Shown in pieces: positions 40,931-51,463 of a DNA stretch of 64,000 nt; position 1 is the first letter of the stretch; every line of letters begins with the position of its first letter. The position numbers and the translations under genes are program-made. The notes under the pieces were generated by a model, which searched no databases, was not told the DNA's origin, and was given only the letters and a program-made list of their open reading frames with translations. This DNA comes from Epiperipatus broadwayi (lineage: Eukaryota > Onychophora > Udeonychophora > Euonychophora > Peripatidae). Where the stretch lies: contig JAQFVV010013087.1 of the NCBI GenBank assembly GCA_028023455.1, positions 124,001 to 188,000 on the forward strand. Direction: 5' to 3'.

Positions 40931-41604
40931 TAAATCAAAATATTCCCTGAAAATTAAGACTTTCAATAGAAATCTCTAGAAATTCACATGGCTGTCAGTT
41001 ATTTTTAACAGTGCTCCAAAGAAAAATGTTAATCATGCTTACTTGTTGTCTGATGGTGTCATAATCCCTTGTGTACAAAGGAACCTAAAATGTTACTCTG
41101 GTCAATTGGAAACTTTTTAGAGAAAAAAAACTCTATAATATAATTTAGGTAACTAAAACGGGAAGCCAGTAACAGAGTAAACTGGAGTTCATTGGCTTCC
41201 TCTAGTGGACTGCATCATTATAGGTTTTGTTACAAAGTTTATGTGACATAGTTTCTGTAAAAAATATTGTATAAATTTTGATGAATATTTGAATTTTCAA
41301 TTTTTTTTATTGGTGATTCGTTTTAATATTATTTTTGTCTTTTAAAAAAAAAAAAAAAAATGAAATTTTTTTTTTTAATTATTCCAGTTTGCGTAATCAT
41401 TTTTCCATATCCATGATCGTAATTCTTTTTGGTCCATTTTTATTATAAGATTATTAATACTCAATAAAGGTAAATGGTCTTTCATTGGTATTTCATGATT
41501 TATGGAACATATTACCCTTTCGTTTCTTTGTATATGGAGTTGTAATAATTGTTAGTATTATTCATGGGTTGATTATTGTTTAATCAATTAATCTTTATAG
41601 ATTT
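40931..41604. other. Non-coding gap
   Basis: No feature recognised; A/T homopolymer runs near 41343. Confidence 0.45.
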
Positions 41605-43077
41605 TTAAAAGTGATATATATATATTTGATCTTCTCTACTATTTCTGTCTTTCTTTATTTGTGTTATATGTTGGACATCATTAAGTTGTGGTCGACACAT
41701 AAGTGTATTTTGAGACCTTTGTAATTCAATAAATTTGAATATTTGTTTAAAGGTTTCATCTATATGAGTCACTTTATCATGTAAAATTGTTGTGCCTTTC
41801 ATCAATTTTTCTTAGGTTGCATTTTCCAATATTCTTTTATTTTTATACAATTGACTTTAATTTCTAATTGTTTGAAATTTCTATCCAACTGTTCTTCATT
41901 AGTGTATGAATCATTTATTTGTTTTGTATGTAGTTGATTAATCTTAAGATTTACTTCTTGTAATTCTTTTTCATTTCTGCTTGTATTTCGTTTTTAAAAA
42001 AAATATCTGATTTAATAGAATTCATTGTGATGAATATTCATTTGATTAATGATACTAGTCTGAAATTCCATAAATATCTGTTGATATCTAGTATCCTTTT
42101 CTTCAACCCTTTTTTTCTTTCTTCTAGGTTTGTTCCCATCTCTCTATTATCCCTTTGCACATTATTTAAATCTAGTAAAAATTGTTTGATACCATTAAAT
42201 AATTTATTTTCCAAACCCTTCATATCCGATTTTAAATCTGATTTATTATTTTCCATTATACTTTTCAAATTTCTTTCTAAATTATTCACCTTTTGGTTCA
42301 TAATTTTTTTCCAAATTATTAATCTTTGGTTCATAATTCCTTCTAAATTATTCATCTTATTCATAATGGTTTGGAACATTTGTTTAATAGACATTTTTGA
42401 GCCATTTTGAGATTGGTTATTGGAGATACTTCATCAATTTATGTGGATTTTGTTTGAGATATTCATTCATCAGGAATCTGTGTTTGTGTATAGTAATTAT
42501 TCTCAATTATAGTAATTTTCTGATAATTGGATTATTGAAGATCCTTCTTCAATATTACTAATATCTTCTACTCTTTCACTAATGTTAATATGTTGTCCTT
42601 TTTCTTTTTTTCTTTTTTTAAGATATGGGTGTGTTTGATGGTAAAGTATTGTTTCATGCCCCTAAAGTTTGGTTCCACTATTTCTTCAATCTCCCTGTCT
42701 AAATCTCCCTTTTCTTTATTTACAGATTGCTAACACTTATACATTGCTTTCAATTAAATTCTTTAATTTAAGATTTTCTTCTTCATTTCCCTGATATGCT
42801 ATCAAACCATTCTCAATCTCCTTTCTCATTTTTATTTTAAATTGGGATTATTGATGGGCAATCTCTTCCCCAACTTCCACAACAATACTCTTGATCTTTC
42901 CATTCTCATTCTGCACTTGAAAAATCTCTCTTTTGTATCTTCCCTACTAGCCTCTAAGCTACTGTAAATGTTATCAATATCTTGTCTAGCCTGTACATTA
43001 TTATGACTATAATTCAATTCTAATACACCTGGGTCTCGTTTTACGCGATAGATAGGTTCCTCAGAAAACACATGCAA
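41605..43077 (-). pseudogene. Broken coiled-coil, Gag-like coding region
   Basis: Three minus-strand open stretches (42832-43077, 42038-42394, 41605-41805) and the decayed DNA between them encode charged, heptad-like helices, for example MNKMNNLEGIMNQRL and NLERNLKSIMENNKSDLKSD. This is similar in style to the N-terminal coiled coil of the Gag at 54433-55599 (MKQEINELRTEMREMKQKL), and the order on the strand fits a single gene cut by stops and frameshifts. No CA-type Gag domain, zinc knuckle or LTR is identifiable, so the assignment to an LTR element is an inference. A host coiled-coil pseudogene is possible. A hammerhead element is inserted about 95 bp beyond its 5' end. Confidence 0.35.
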
Positions 43078-43170
43078 ACGAAATCGGGCAAAAATAGACG
43101 TAACTTACATTGAAAAAGGGGGGATGCGGTCTGTGATTTTTCAAAATTCGCATAAAAGCAAAGCACCAAT

Positions 43171-43186
43171 GTAAAATTACTTTAAA
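43171..43186. repeat. Target-site duplication, left copy (16 bp)
   Basis: GTAAAATTACTTTAAA, repeated exactly at 44116-44131. Confidence 0.8.
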
Positions 43187-43297
43187 CAATTCAAAATACA
43201 GCAAAACTCTCCATATAGTAGTGCCATCTTGTGCTAACAAGAGCAATCAATGGATGCCAGAAGGCTTGTGCATAAAATCCCTATCTAGTGCCTACTC

Positions 43298-43356
43298 ATC
43301 CAATATCCCCAGACTAGTTTCTGGCTTGTGGCCTTCATCAGTGAGGAGCCTTGGAT
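43298..43356 (-). ncRNA. Type I hammerhead ribozyme (left, inverted copy)
   Basis: Mirror of the motif at 43893-43951. Stem I is AUCCAA/UUGGAU plus UCCUCA/UGGGGA with an internal loop of GGC against UA; core CUGAUGA and GAAA; stem II GGC/GCC with loop CACAA; stem III ACU/AGU; cleavage triplet GUC. All paired positions are kept. Confidence 0.7.
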
Positions 43357-43892
43357 CTGAGAGCACTGCACCTAGATCTTAGGATCTAATGCAACCCTCC
43401 AGCACCCACCTTTTATCTCTATTTAACTACAAAACTATGAGAATTAAATTGAAATCACTATTAATATTTTCAACCCAAGCTCAATAGCTTATATAGTCAT
43501 ATGGGTCTGAACTCAATTCAGTGCCCATACATTTTGGTGTCTTTGGCTCTTTAACAACCATAGCCACCACTATCCTATTAGGCAGGATTGGTGTTAAACC
43601 ACTAAACATCACATGATCACTATCTCATACTAGCATGTGATGTTTAGTGGTTTAACACCAATCCTGCCTAATAGGATAGTGGTGGCTATGGTTGTTAAAG
43701 AGCCAAAGACACCAAAATGTATGGGTACTGAATTGAGTTCAGACCCATATGACTATATAAGCTATTGAGCTTGGGTTGAAAATATTAATAGTGTTTTCAA
43801 TTTAATTCTCATAGTTTTGTAGTTAAATAGAGTTAAAAGGTGGGTGCTGGAGGGTTGCATTAGATCCTAAGATCTAGGTGCAGTGCTCTCAG

Positions 43893-43951
43893 ATCCAAGT
43901 CTCCTCACTGATGAAGGCCACAAGCCAGAAACTAGTCTGGGGATATTGGAT
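43893..43951 (+). ncRNA. Type I hammerhead ribozyme (right copy)
   Basis: Outer stem I AUCCAA (43893-43898) pairs with UUGGAU (43946-43951). Inner stem I UCCUCA (43902-43907) pairs with UGGGGA (43938-43943), one G-U. Internal loop: GUC against UA. CUGAUGA is at 43908-43914, stem II GGC/GCC with loop CACAA (43916-43926), GAA at 43928-43930, and stem III is the palindrome ACUAGU at 43931-43936. Predicted cleavage after C43937 (triplet GUC). The only change from the left copy within the motif is in the internal loop (GGC to GUC). Confidence 0.7.
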
Positions 43952-44115
43952 GAGTAGGCACTAGATAGGGATTTTATGCACAAGCCTTCTGGCATCCATT
44001 GATTGCTCTTGTTAGCACAAGATGGCACTACTATATGGAGAGTTTTGCTGTATTTTGAATTGTTTAATAACAATTATTGTGCTAGTATGAGATAGTGATC
44101 ATGTGATGTTTAGTG

Positions 44116-44131
44116 GTAAAATTACTTTAAA
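44116..44131. repeat. Target-site duplication, right copy (16 bp)
   Basis: Exact repeat of 43171-43186. Confidence 0.8.
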
Positions 44132-45230
44132 ATGTGCGCGCAAAAAAAAATAAGGAAATAAAATATGACTAATAAAAAATTTCAAATTTGAAAAAAATTG
44201 ATACAAGACAATTTTTTTTAACTATAATATTTAATTTTATTCAAAATAATATATTTTTATGCATAATTTACAGTACAGTAAATTACATTTTTATACATGT
44301 TTTAATTATTATTGCTATTTGCCCAAAAGCACGTTCATTTGCAAGCTAATAAAAAATCAGATTCTCATGTGATGTGATGTATTTGGCTTCTCCTTAAACA
44401 AAGTCAAGAATATCTCAGCAATTATTCTCATGAGAGGAAATGCAACTAGCGGCAAGTTCACTCTTTTGTTGTATTAATAGTTTTCTGTTGACGACAACAA
44501 TGATTTTATTAATTGTTTATGAACTTAGACTTATGATAATAAAAAGACATTTTATTCACCACTGCTGGGAAAAATTTAATTAAAACTAACAACTAAAAAT
44601 TAAATTCTTATTTTTGTCTTTAATTTTCAATTCCATTTAAAAATCAAATTTTGTTTTACATCACATTAATTTCAAGTCGCCCGTAAGTAATTTTTAAATT
44701 GTTAATTACAATTAAAAATCAGATTTTAATTTTTAATTATGTCCACTGCTATTACTGACCTTTTAAAAATAAACTTGTGGACACTAAATGATTAATAATT
44801 GATCATGTTCTTTATTAAAAAGCAAAAACAGAATATGATTTAAAATGCAAAATTGACAAGCACAGTGTTTGAAGAAATTTACATTATAATCTTGTAAAAT
44901 TTAATGTGTCTATACATAAAATGTGGAAATCATGATTTTAATTTTATTATTGCATATAATCTTACTATTATAAAGCACTGAAAATATTGAAATTACTAAG
45001 ATGAAAGTAGAATTCCAATAATGTGCTATTACTTTCAATATAATGTAAGTGGACAAAATTTATTATTTAAAGTAATAGCGCATTATCGGAGGTTGACTTC
45101 CGGTGAAAGACGAATTGCGTAACATTCAAAATCGTGTTAAATAAGTCCGTGTAAAATGAGACCCAGGTGTATTACATATATTATTTATTGTTTCTTATTT
45201 TAAATGTGACTCATTTAATTTGTTTTTCAG
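44132..45230. other. Non-coding; possible intron upstream of an LRR exon
   Basis: No gene or repeat recognised in most of it. 45080-45166 is less AT-rich with several CpGs and ends CCCAG/GTGTAT, a fair 5' splice site, so a 64-bp intron 45167-45230 is conceivable; but the frame joined that way has a TGA three codons upstream. The end, TTTAATTTGTTTTTCAG, is a good 3' splice site with TGACTCAT as a possible branch site. Confidence 0.35.
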
Positions 45231-45397
45231 ATAATCCATTTCTTTGCAATAAAGATTTGGTTGACTTTGTGACTGACATTAAAAATTCACCAGCGAAATT
45301 TCTTAACCAGGTATTTACAAAGTGTAGTAATCCTCCTGCATTAGAAGGGAATGGTCTATATTGGTTAAATCGAACAAACATGCTTTCAATCAATTAA
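45231..45397 (+). CDS. Candidate terminal exon of a leucine-rich-repeat protein (LRRCT-like)
   Basis: After the splice acceptor AG at 45229-45230, an open phase-1 exon encodes NPFLCNKDLVDFVTDI, then FLNQVFTKCSNPPALEGNGL and ends WLNRTNMLSIN with TAA at 45395-45397. The pattern NPFxC, a helix-like middle, then C-x-x-PP-x-L-x-G is that of the cysteine-rich cap (LRRCT) that closes extracellular leucine-rich-repeat domains, though the usual second Cys of the CxC pair is missing. AATAAA signals follow within 50 bp. The upstream exons with the repeats are not visible in this window. An ATG at 45167 gives an in-frame alternative with a hydrophobic start (YYIYYLLFLILNVTHL), which could be read as a signal peptide of a short secreted protein; I favour the spliced exon. 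Not recognised at gene level. Confidence 0.4.
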
Positions 45398-45420
45398 TGA
45401 ATTATATTTTTGTAAAAAAA

Positions 45421-45695
45421 AAATATAAATAAATAAAACTATGACACAAATGTAAAACAATTTCCTGTATTCAAATTTAGATAATAAAACATGTTTCAAA
45501 AATTTGGATATTTACTTTCTTGAATCAAACACAAATTTTATTTATGAAATTATATATACATAAATAAATAAAACTATGACACAGATGTAAAACAATTTTC
45601 TGTATTCAAATTTAGATAATAAAACGTGTTTCAAAAATTTGGATATTTACTTTCTTGAATTAAACACAAATTTTATTTATGAAATTATATATACA
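45421..45695. repeat. 135-bp tandem duplication
   Basis: Two copies of a 135-bp unit (TAAATAAATAAAACTATGAC to GAAATTATATATAC) with a few differences, directly after the exon stop, so the putative 3' UTR was duplicated with its AATAAA signals. Confidence 0.9.
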
Positions 45696-46650
45696 TGTAT
45701 ACTTTACACTATTTCTCTACTATTTAAATTATCAGTAAGTTTAAAGAACTAACAACAGTTTTATTCACCGCTCACTAATTCCAATAACTGTTAATGTCAA
45801 TAATTAATGATCTCAATCGAATATAAATGGGATGGTATATTTATATAAGATAATTACAGGTACAGAGAGCGCTGGAAATTGATTTATTACAGAACAAGGA
45901 TTCAATCCTACAATTAGATGAATAATTCATTATATGCCTCTAGCAGCCAACACTAACGTTTTGTTTTTTTCTAAAAAAAATATATATTCAAGTTAGTTAT
46001 ATAACATTTTACATAATTCTAACAGTAGAGATTAAATATAAACGAATATATTCGACTTGTTATAAAATAATTATATTGTTATACTAAATGTTTTTTATTG
46101 ATATATCAAACAAATAATAAATGGGTCTATGGTTGAAAGCATATAAAATATTTTTAAAAGTCATTGTTGCTAATCATAGTAAACTATACAGGGCAAAATA
46201 AAACACAACACACTAAATTGAAAATGTATAATTTTTTAATACTGTGGCAAACGTTTTACAAGTTTTCATTTATGAATAAAATAAAGATAATATGCTTCAA
46301 CTTATTAATAATAGTAGCGTAATTTCAACTTTTTGATAAAACTTCAGAATATATCGCAAAATGTTTGATAGATGCTTTTCAAATGTCATAAATATGGGTT
46401 TCCTGGTCTCCGAGAAAAACAAAGTGTAGTCACAAATGAATTAAAACGTTTATTCAAATGATCTTTAACTAGTCTGTTTATAAGGCCATCATAAATGCAG
46501 TTTTATAAGATGAAACAACAATTTTTAAAAAAAAGTAAAGTAAATAATCTAGAATTTTAGTATATGTATAAATTGTGACAGTTCAATTGTGGATGTAGAT
46601 TCAGCTTTTCAAAAATAAATATAATGCCGGTATATACAGTATATATATAT
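45696..46650. other. Non-coding gap
   Basis: No gene or repeat recognised; ends in a short TA run at the first satellite monomer. Confidence 0.5.
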
Positions 46651-46733
46651 CAACAGATGGCGTTCTACCAAAAACACCGTCAAGTGTTTGTTTACATAAA
46701 CGTCAGAGCATGCATTCACTATCTCTAACTTTA

Positions 46734-46791
46734 ATTCCACTTTCAGATCATGATTTCAAGCTATTTGCTATCGTCAGTGAATGACATGAAT
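46734..46791 (-). ncRNA. Hammerhead ribozyme, diverged monomer A
   Basis: Core boxes and stems II and III are intact; stem I has one A-A mismatch (CAUUCA against UGAAAG), so activity may be reduced. Confidence 0.55.
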
Positions 46792-47134
46792 TTTAGAAAC
46801 TAGATCTAAACACAAACTCTGAGTGTTTATGAAAGTTTCTATTCAGCTTGCAAGCGTGAATCTTTTAGACACGTAATGTCTTCAAACTCAGTATAGCAAG
46901 CCAGATAGCTACATGGGTCTGATCTCAGTTCACATCACCACATAGTAGAAGCCTCTGCAATAATATATATATCATTGCTAGAACGAAAAAAAGGTACATT
47001 TATGAAAAAAAAAAAAAACAGTTAAAAACTTGCTAATGCTTGTATTTATATCAACAGATGGCGCTCTACCAAAAACACCTTCAAGTATTTGTTTACATAA
47101 ACGTCAGAGCATGCATTCACTATCTCTAACTTTA

Positions 47135-47192
47135 ATTCCACTTTCAGATCATGATTTCAAGCTATTTGCTATCGTCAGTGAAAGACAGGAAT
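47135..47192 (-). ncRNA. Hammerhead ribozyme, diverged monomer B
   Basis: All stems and boxes intact, with outer stem I AAUUCC/GGAAUU one pair longer than in the array. Confidence 0.7.
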
Positions 47193-47440
47193 TTTAGAAA
47201 CTAGATCTAAACACAAACTCTGAGTGTTTATGAAATAGTTTCTATTCAGCTTGCAAGCATGAATCTTTTAGACATGTAATGTCTTCAAACTCAGCATAGC
47301 AAGCCAGATAGCTACATGGGTCTGATCTCAGTTCAGAATTACCACGTAGTAGAAGCCTCTGCAATATATATATATCATTGCTAGAAAGACCTCAAAGGTA
47401 CATTTATGAAAAACAAAAAACAAGTTAAAAACTGGCTAAC

Positions 47441-47616
47441 GCTTACATTAAAGTTAGAGATAGTGAATGCATGCTCTGATGTTTATGTAAACAAATGCTG
47501 ATGGTGTTTTTGATAGAATGCCATCTGTTGACATAAATACAAGCATTGGCAGTTTTTAACTTGTTTTTTGTTTTTCATAAATGTACCTTTGAGGTCTTTG
47601 TAGCCATGATATATAC

Positions 47617-47618
<2 letters not shown>
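47441..47618 (+). repeat. Inverted, truncated satellite monomer
   Basis: ATTAAAGTTAGAGATAGTGAATGC to TAAATGTACCTTTGAGGTCTTT is the reverse complement of part of a monomer. It starts about 10 bases downstream of the hammerhead, so the ribozyme itself is missing. A TA run follows. Confidence 0.8.

Positions 47619-47654
<36 letters not shown>
47619..47654. repeat. (AT)n at the left edge of the array
   Basis: Separates the diverged monomers from the homogeneous array. Confidence 0.95.
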
Positions 47655-47657
<3 letters not shown>

Positions 47658-47794
47658 AAACAAAAATGCAAGTTAAAAAACTTGCTAACGCTTGTATTTA
47701 TGTCCACAGATGGCGTCCTACCAAAAACACCTATCAAGCGTATTTTCGTTTACATAAACGTCAGAGTAGTTAGTATTCACTATCTCTAACTATA

Positions 47795-47852
47795 ATTCCA
47801 CTTTCAGATCATGATTTCAAGCTATTTGCTATCGTCAGTGAAAGACAGGAAT
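47795..47852 (-). ncRNA. Hammerhead ribozyme, array unit 1
   Basis: Read on the minus strand from 47852 to 47795: outer stem I AUUCC, loop UGU, inner stem I CUUUCA (47844-47839), CUGACGA (47838-47832), stem II with AGC/GCU and loop AAAUA (47831-47819), GAA (47818-47816), stem III palindrome AUCAUGAU (47815-47808), C17 (47807), then inner stem I UGAAAG (47806-47801), loop U, outer stem I GGAAU. Predicted cleavage lies between 47807 and 47806 (triplet AUC). Every invariant base of the core is present. The asymmetric stem I loop and the AAAUA loop of stem II could make the loop-loop contact known from natural type I hammerheads, and the loopless 4-bp stem III recalls the schistosome satellite ribozyme, where two copies are thought to pair as a dimer. 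Confidence 0.8.
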
Positions 47853-48202
47853 AAAGAAACTAGATCTAAATACAAACTCTGAGCGTTTATGAAACAATTT
47901 CTATTCAGCTTGCAAGCGTGAATTTTTTAGACACGTAATGTCTTCAAACTCAGCATAGCAAACCAGATAGCTATATGGGTCTGATCTCAGTTCAGCATCA
48001 CCACATAGTAGAAGCCTCTGCAATCTATATCATTGCAAGAAAGACCTCAAAGGTACATTTATGATAAACAAAAATGCAAGTTAAAAAACTTGCTAACGCT
48101 TGTATTTATGTCCACAGATGGCGTCCTACCAAAAACACCTATCAAGCGTATTTTCGTTTACATAAACGTCAGAGTAGTTAGTATTCACTATCTCTAACTA
48201 TA

Positions 48203-48260
48203 ATTCCACTTTCAGATCATGATTTCAAGCTATTTGCTATCGTCAGTGAAAGACAGGAAT
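48203..48260 (-). ncRNA. Hammerhead ribozyme, array unit 2
   Basis: Identical to unit 1; predicted cut between 48215 and 48214. Confidence 0.8.
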
Positions 48261-48610
48261 AAAGAAACTAGATCTAAATACAAACTCTGAGCGTTTATGA
48301 AACAATTTCTATTCAGCTTGCAAGCGTGAATTTTTTAGACACGTAATGTCTTCAAACTCAGCATAGCAAACCAGATAGCTATATGGGTCTGATCTCAGTT
48401 CAGCATCACCACATAGTAGAAGCCTCTGCAATCTATATCATTGCAAGAAAGACCTCAAAGGTACATTTATGATAAACAAAAATGCAAGTTAAAAAACTTG
48501 CTAACGCTTGTATTTATGTCCACAGATGGCGTCCTACCAAAAACACCTATCAAGCGTATTTTCGTTTACATAAACGTCAGAGTAGTTAGTATTCACTATC
48601 TCTAACTATA

Positions 48611-48668
48611 ATTCCACTTTCAGATCATGATTTCAAGCTATTTGCTATCGTCAGTGAAAGACAGGAAT
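48611..48668 (-). ncRNA. Hammerhead ribozyme, array unit 3
   Basis: Identical to unit 1; predicted cut between 48623 and 48622. Confidence 0.8.
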
Positions 48669-49018
48669 AAAGAAACTAGATCTAAATACAAACTCTGAGC
48701 GTTTATGAAACAATTTCTATTCAGCTTGCAAGCGTGAATTTTTTAGACACGTAATGTCTTCAAACTCAGCATAGCAAACCAGATAGCTATATGGGTCTGA
48801 TCTCAGTTCAGCATCACCACATAGTAGAAGCCTCTGCAATCTATATCATTGCAAGAAAGACCTCAAAGGTACATTTATGATAAACAAAAATGCAAGTTAA
48901 AAAACTTGCTAACGCTTGTATTTATGTCCACAGATGGCGTCCTACCAAAAACACCTATCAAGCGTATTTTCGTTTACATAAACGTCAGAGTAGTTAGTAT
49001 TCACTATCTCTAACTATA

Positions 49019-49076
49019 ATTCCACTTTCAGATCATGATTTCAAGCTATTTGCTATCGTCAGTGAAAGACAGGAAT
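49019..49076 (-). ncRNA. Hammerhead ribozyme, array unit 4
   Basis: Identical to unit 1; predicted cut between 49031 and 49030. Confidence 0.8.
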
Positions 49077-49426
49077 AAAGAAACTAGATCTAAATACAAA
49101 CTCTGAGCGTTTATGAAACAATTTCTATTCAGCTTGCAAGCGTGAATTTTTTAGACACGTAATGTCTTCAAACTCAGCATAGCAAACCAGATAGCTATAT
49201 GGGTCTGATCTCAGTTCAGCATCACCACATAGTAGAAGCCTCTGCAATCTATATCATTGCAAGAAAGACCTCAAAGGTACATTTATGATAAACAAAAATG
49301 CAAGTTAAAAAACTTGCTAACGCTTGTATTTATGTCCACAGATGGCGTCCTACCAAAAACACCTATCAAGCGTATTTTCGTTTACATAAACGTCAGAGTA
49401 GTTAGTATTCACTATCTCTAACTATA

Positions 49427-49484
49427 ATTCCACTTTCAGATCATGATTTCAAGCTATTTGCTATCGTCAGTGAAAGACAGGAAT
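49427..49484 (-). ncRNA. Hammerhead ribozyme, array unit 5
   Basis: Identical to unit 1; predicted cut between 49439 and 49438. The RNA between this cut and that of unit 6 would be 401 nt. Confidence 0.8.
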
Positions 49485-49696
49485 AAAGAAACTAGATCTA
49501 AATACAAACTCTGAGCGTTTATGAAACAATTTCTATTCAGCTTGCAAGCGTGAATTTTTTAGACACGTAATGTCTTCAAACTCAGCATAGCAAACCAGAT
49601 AGCTATATGGGTCTGATCTCAGTTCAGCATCACCACATAGTAGAAGCCTCTGCAATCTATATCATTGCAAGAAAGACCTCAAAGGTACATTTATGA

Positions 49697-49722
49697 GTTA
49701 GCAAGTTTTTTAACTTGCTAAC
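49697..49722. repeat. Perfect palindrome at the unit 5/6 junction
   Basis: GTTAGCAAGTT, TTTT, AACTTGCTAAC. The usual junction has only 7-bp arms; here the left arm has become an exact complement of the right one. Confidence 0.9.
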
Positions 49723-49827
49723 GCTTGTATTTATGTCCACAGATGGCGTCCTACCAAAAACACCTATCAAGCGTATTTTCGTTTACATAAACGTCAGAGT
49801 AGTTAGTATTCACTATCTCTAACTATA

Positions 49828-49885
49828 ATTCCACTTTCAGATCATGATTTCAAGCTATTTGCTATCGTCAGTGAAAGACAGGAAT
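49828..49885 (-). ncRNA. Hammerhead ribozyme, array unit 6
   Basis: Identical to unit 1; predicted cut between 49840 and 49839. Confidence 0.8.
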
Positions 49886-50235
49886 AAAGAAACTAGATCT
49901 AAATACAAACTCTGAGCGTTTATGAAACAATTTCTATTCAGCTTGCAAGCGTGAATTTTTTAGACACGTAATGTCTTCAAACTCAGCATAGCAAACCAGA
50001 TAGCTATATGGGTCTGATCTCAGTTCAGCATCACCACATAGTAGAAGCCTCTGCAATCTATATCATTGCAAGAAAGACCTCAAAGGTACATTTATGATAA
50101 ACAAAAATGCAAGTTAAAAAACTTGCTAACGCTTGTATTTATGTCCACAGATGGCGTCCTACCAAAAACACCTATCAAGCGTATTTTCGTTTACATAAAC
50201 GTCAGAGTAGTTAGTATTCACTATCTCTAACTATA

Positions 50236-50293
50236 ATTCCACTTTCAGATCATGATTTCAAGCTATTTGCTATCGTCAGTGAAAGACAGGAAT
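50236..50293 (-). ncRNA. Hammerhead ribozyme, array unit 7
   Basis: Identical to unit 1; predicted cut between 50248 and 50247. Confidence 0.8.
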
Positions 50294-50643
50294 AAAGAAA
50301 CTAGATCTAAATACAAACTCTGAGCGTTTATGAAACAATTTCTATTCAGCTTGCAAGCGTGAATTTTTTAGACACGTAATGTCTTCAAACTCAGCATAGC
50401 AAACCAGATAGCTATATGGGTCTGATCTCAGTTCAGCATCACCACATAGTAGAAGCCTCTGCAATCTATATCATTGCAAGAAAGACCTCAAAGGTACATT
50501 TATGATAAACAAAAATGCAAGTTAAAAAACTTGCTAACGCTTGTATTTATGTCCACAGATGGCGTCCTACCAAAAACACCTATCAAGCGTATTTTCGTTT
50601 ACATAAACGTCAGAGTAGTTAGTATTCACTATCTCTAACTATA

Positions 50644-50701
50644 ATTCCACTTTCAGATCATGATTTCAAGCTATTTGCTATCGTCAGTGAAAGACAGGAA
50701 T
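50644..50701 (-). ncRNA. Hammerhead ribozyme, array unit 8
   Basis: Identical to unit 1; predicted cut between 50656 and 50655. The piece up to unit 9 would be 412 nt. Confidence 0.8.
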
Positions 50702-50920
50702 AAAGAAACTAGATCTAAATACAAACTCTGAGCGTTTATGAAACAATTTCTATTCAGCTTGCAAGCGTGAATTTTTTAGACACGTAATGTCTTCAAACTC
50801 AGCATAGCAAACCAGATAGCTATATGGGTCTGATCTCAGTTCAGCATCACCACATAGTAGAAGCCTCTGCAATCTATATCATTGCAAGAAAGACCTCAAA
50901 GGTACATTTATGATAAACAA

Positions 50921-50954
50921 AAGCGTTAGCAAGTTTTTTAACTTGCTAACGCTT
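50921..50954. repeat. Perfect palindrome at the unit 8/9 junction
   Basis: AAGCGTTAGCAAGTT, TTTT, AACTTGCTAACGCTT: 15-bp arms, a longer version of the variant at 49697. Confidence 0.9.
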
Positions 50955-51055
50955 GTATTTATGTCCACAGATGGCGTCCTACCAAAAACACCTATCAAGC
51001 GTATTTTCGTTTACATAAACGTCAGAGTAGTTAGTATTCACTATCTCTAACTATA

Positions 51056-51113
51056 ATTCCACTTTCAGATCATGATTTCAAGCTATTTGCTATCGTCAGT
51101 GAAAGACAGGAAT
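51056..51113 (-). ncRNA. Hammerhead ribozyme, array unit 9
   Basis: Identical to unit 1; predicted cut between 51068 and 51067. Confidence 0.8.
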
Positions 51114-51463
51114 AAAGAAACTAGATCTAAATACAAACTCTGAGCGTTTATGAAACAATTTCTATTCAGCTTGCAAGCGTGAATTTTTTAGACACGTAAT
51201 GTCTTCAAACTCAGCATAGCAAACCAGATAGCTATATGGGTCTGATCTCAGTTCAGCATCACCACATAGTAGAAGCCTCTGCAATCTATATCATTGCAAG
51301 AAAGACCTCAAAGGTACATTTATGATAAACAAAAATGCAAGTTAAAAAACTTGCTAACGCTTGTATTTATGTCCACAGATGGCGTCCTACCAAAAACACC
51401 TATCAAGCGTATTTTCATTTACATAAACGTCAGAGTAGTTAGTATTCACTATCTCTAACTATA

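Larger units (their letters stand above)
43187..44115. mobile_element. Retrozyme-like hammerhead element, head-to-head inverted copies
   Basis: 929-bp non-coding insertion between perfect 16-bp direct repeats. It consists of a minus-oriented copy (about 43187-43636) and a plus-oriented copy (from about 43637), meeting head to head and nearly identical. The plus copy is followed by the start of another copy: CATGTGATGTTTAGTG recurs at 43635 and 44100, giving a monomer of about 465 bp. Each copy has a complete hammerhead motif. Near 43680-43745 weak A-box-like and B-box-like sequences (TGGCTATGG and AGTTCAGACCC) hint at Pol III transcription but each has mismatches. The size, tandem trace, hammerhead and target duplication fit an animal retrozyme or a Penelope-type terminal repeat. 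The frames 43061-43246 and 43867-44073 are not genes. Confidence 0.65.
46651..47440 (-). repeat. Two diverged monomers of the 408-bp hammerhead satellite
   Basis: Units begin at CAACAGATGGCG (46651 and 47052, period 401) and align along their whole length to the array, but with about one difference every 15-20 bases, and carry internal TA runs and A-runs at the junctions. They look like the older, individually inserted form from which the array grew. Confidence 0.85.

Noticed and set aside
41605-43077. Intact coiled-coil host gene
   Set aside because: Several stops and frameshifts between the open stretches; recorded as a broken Gag-like region with low confidence.
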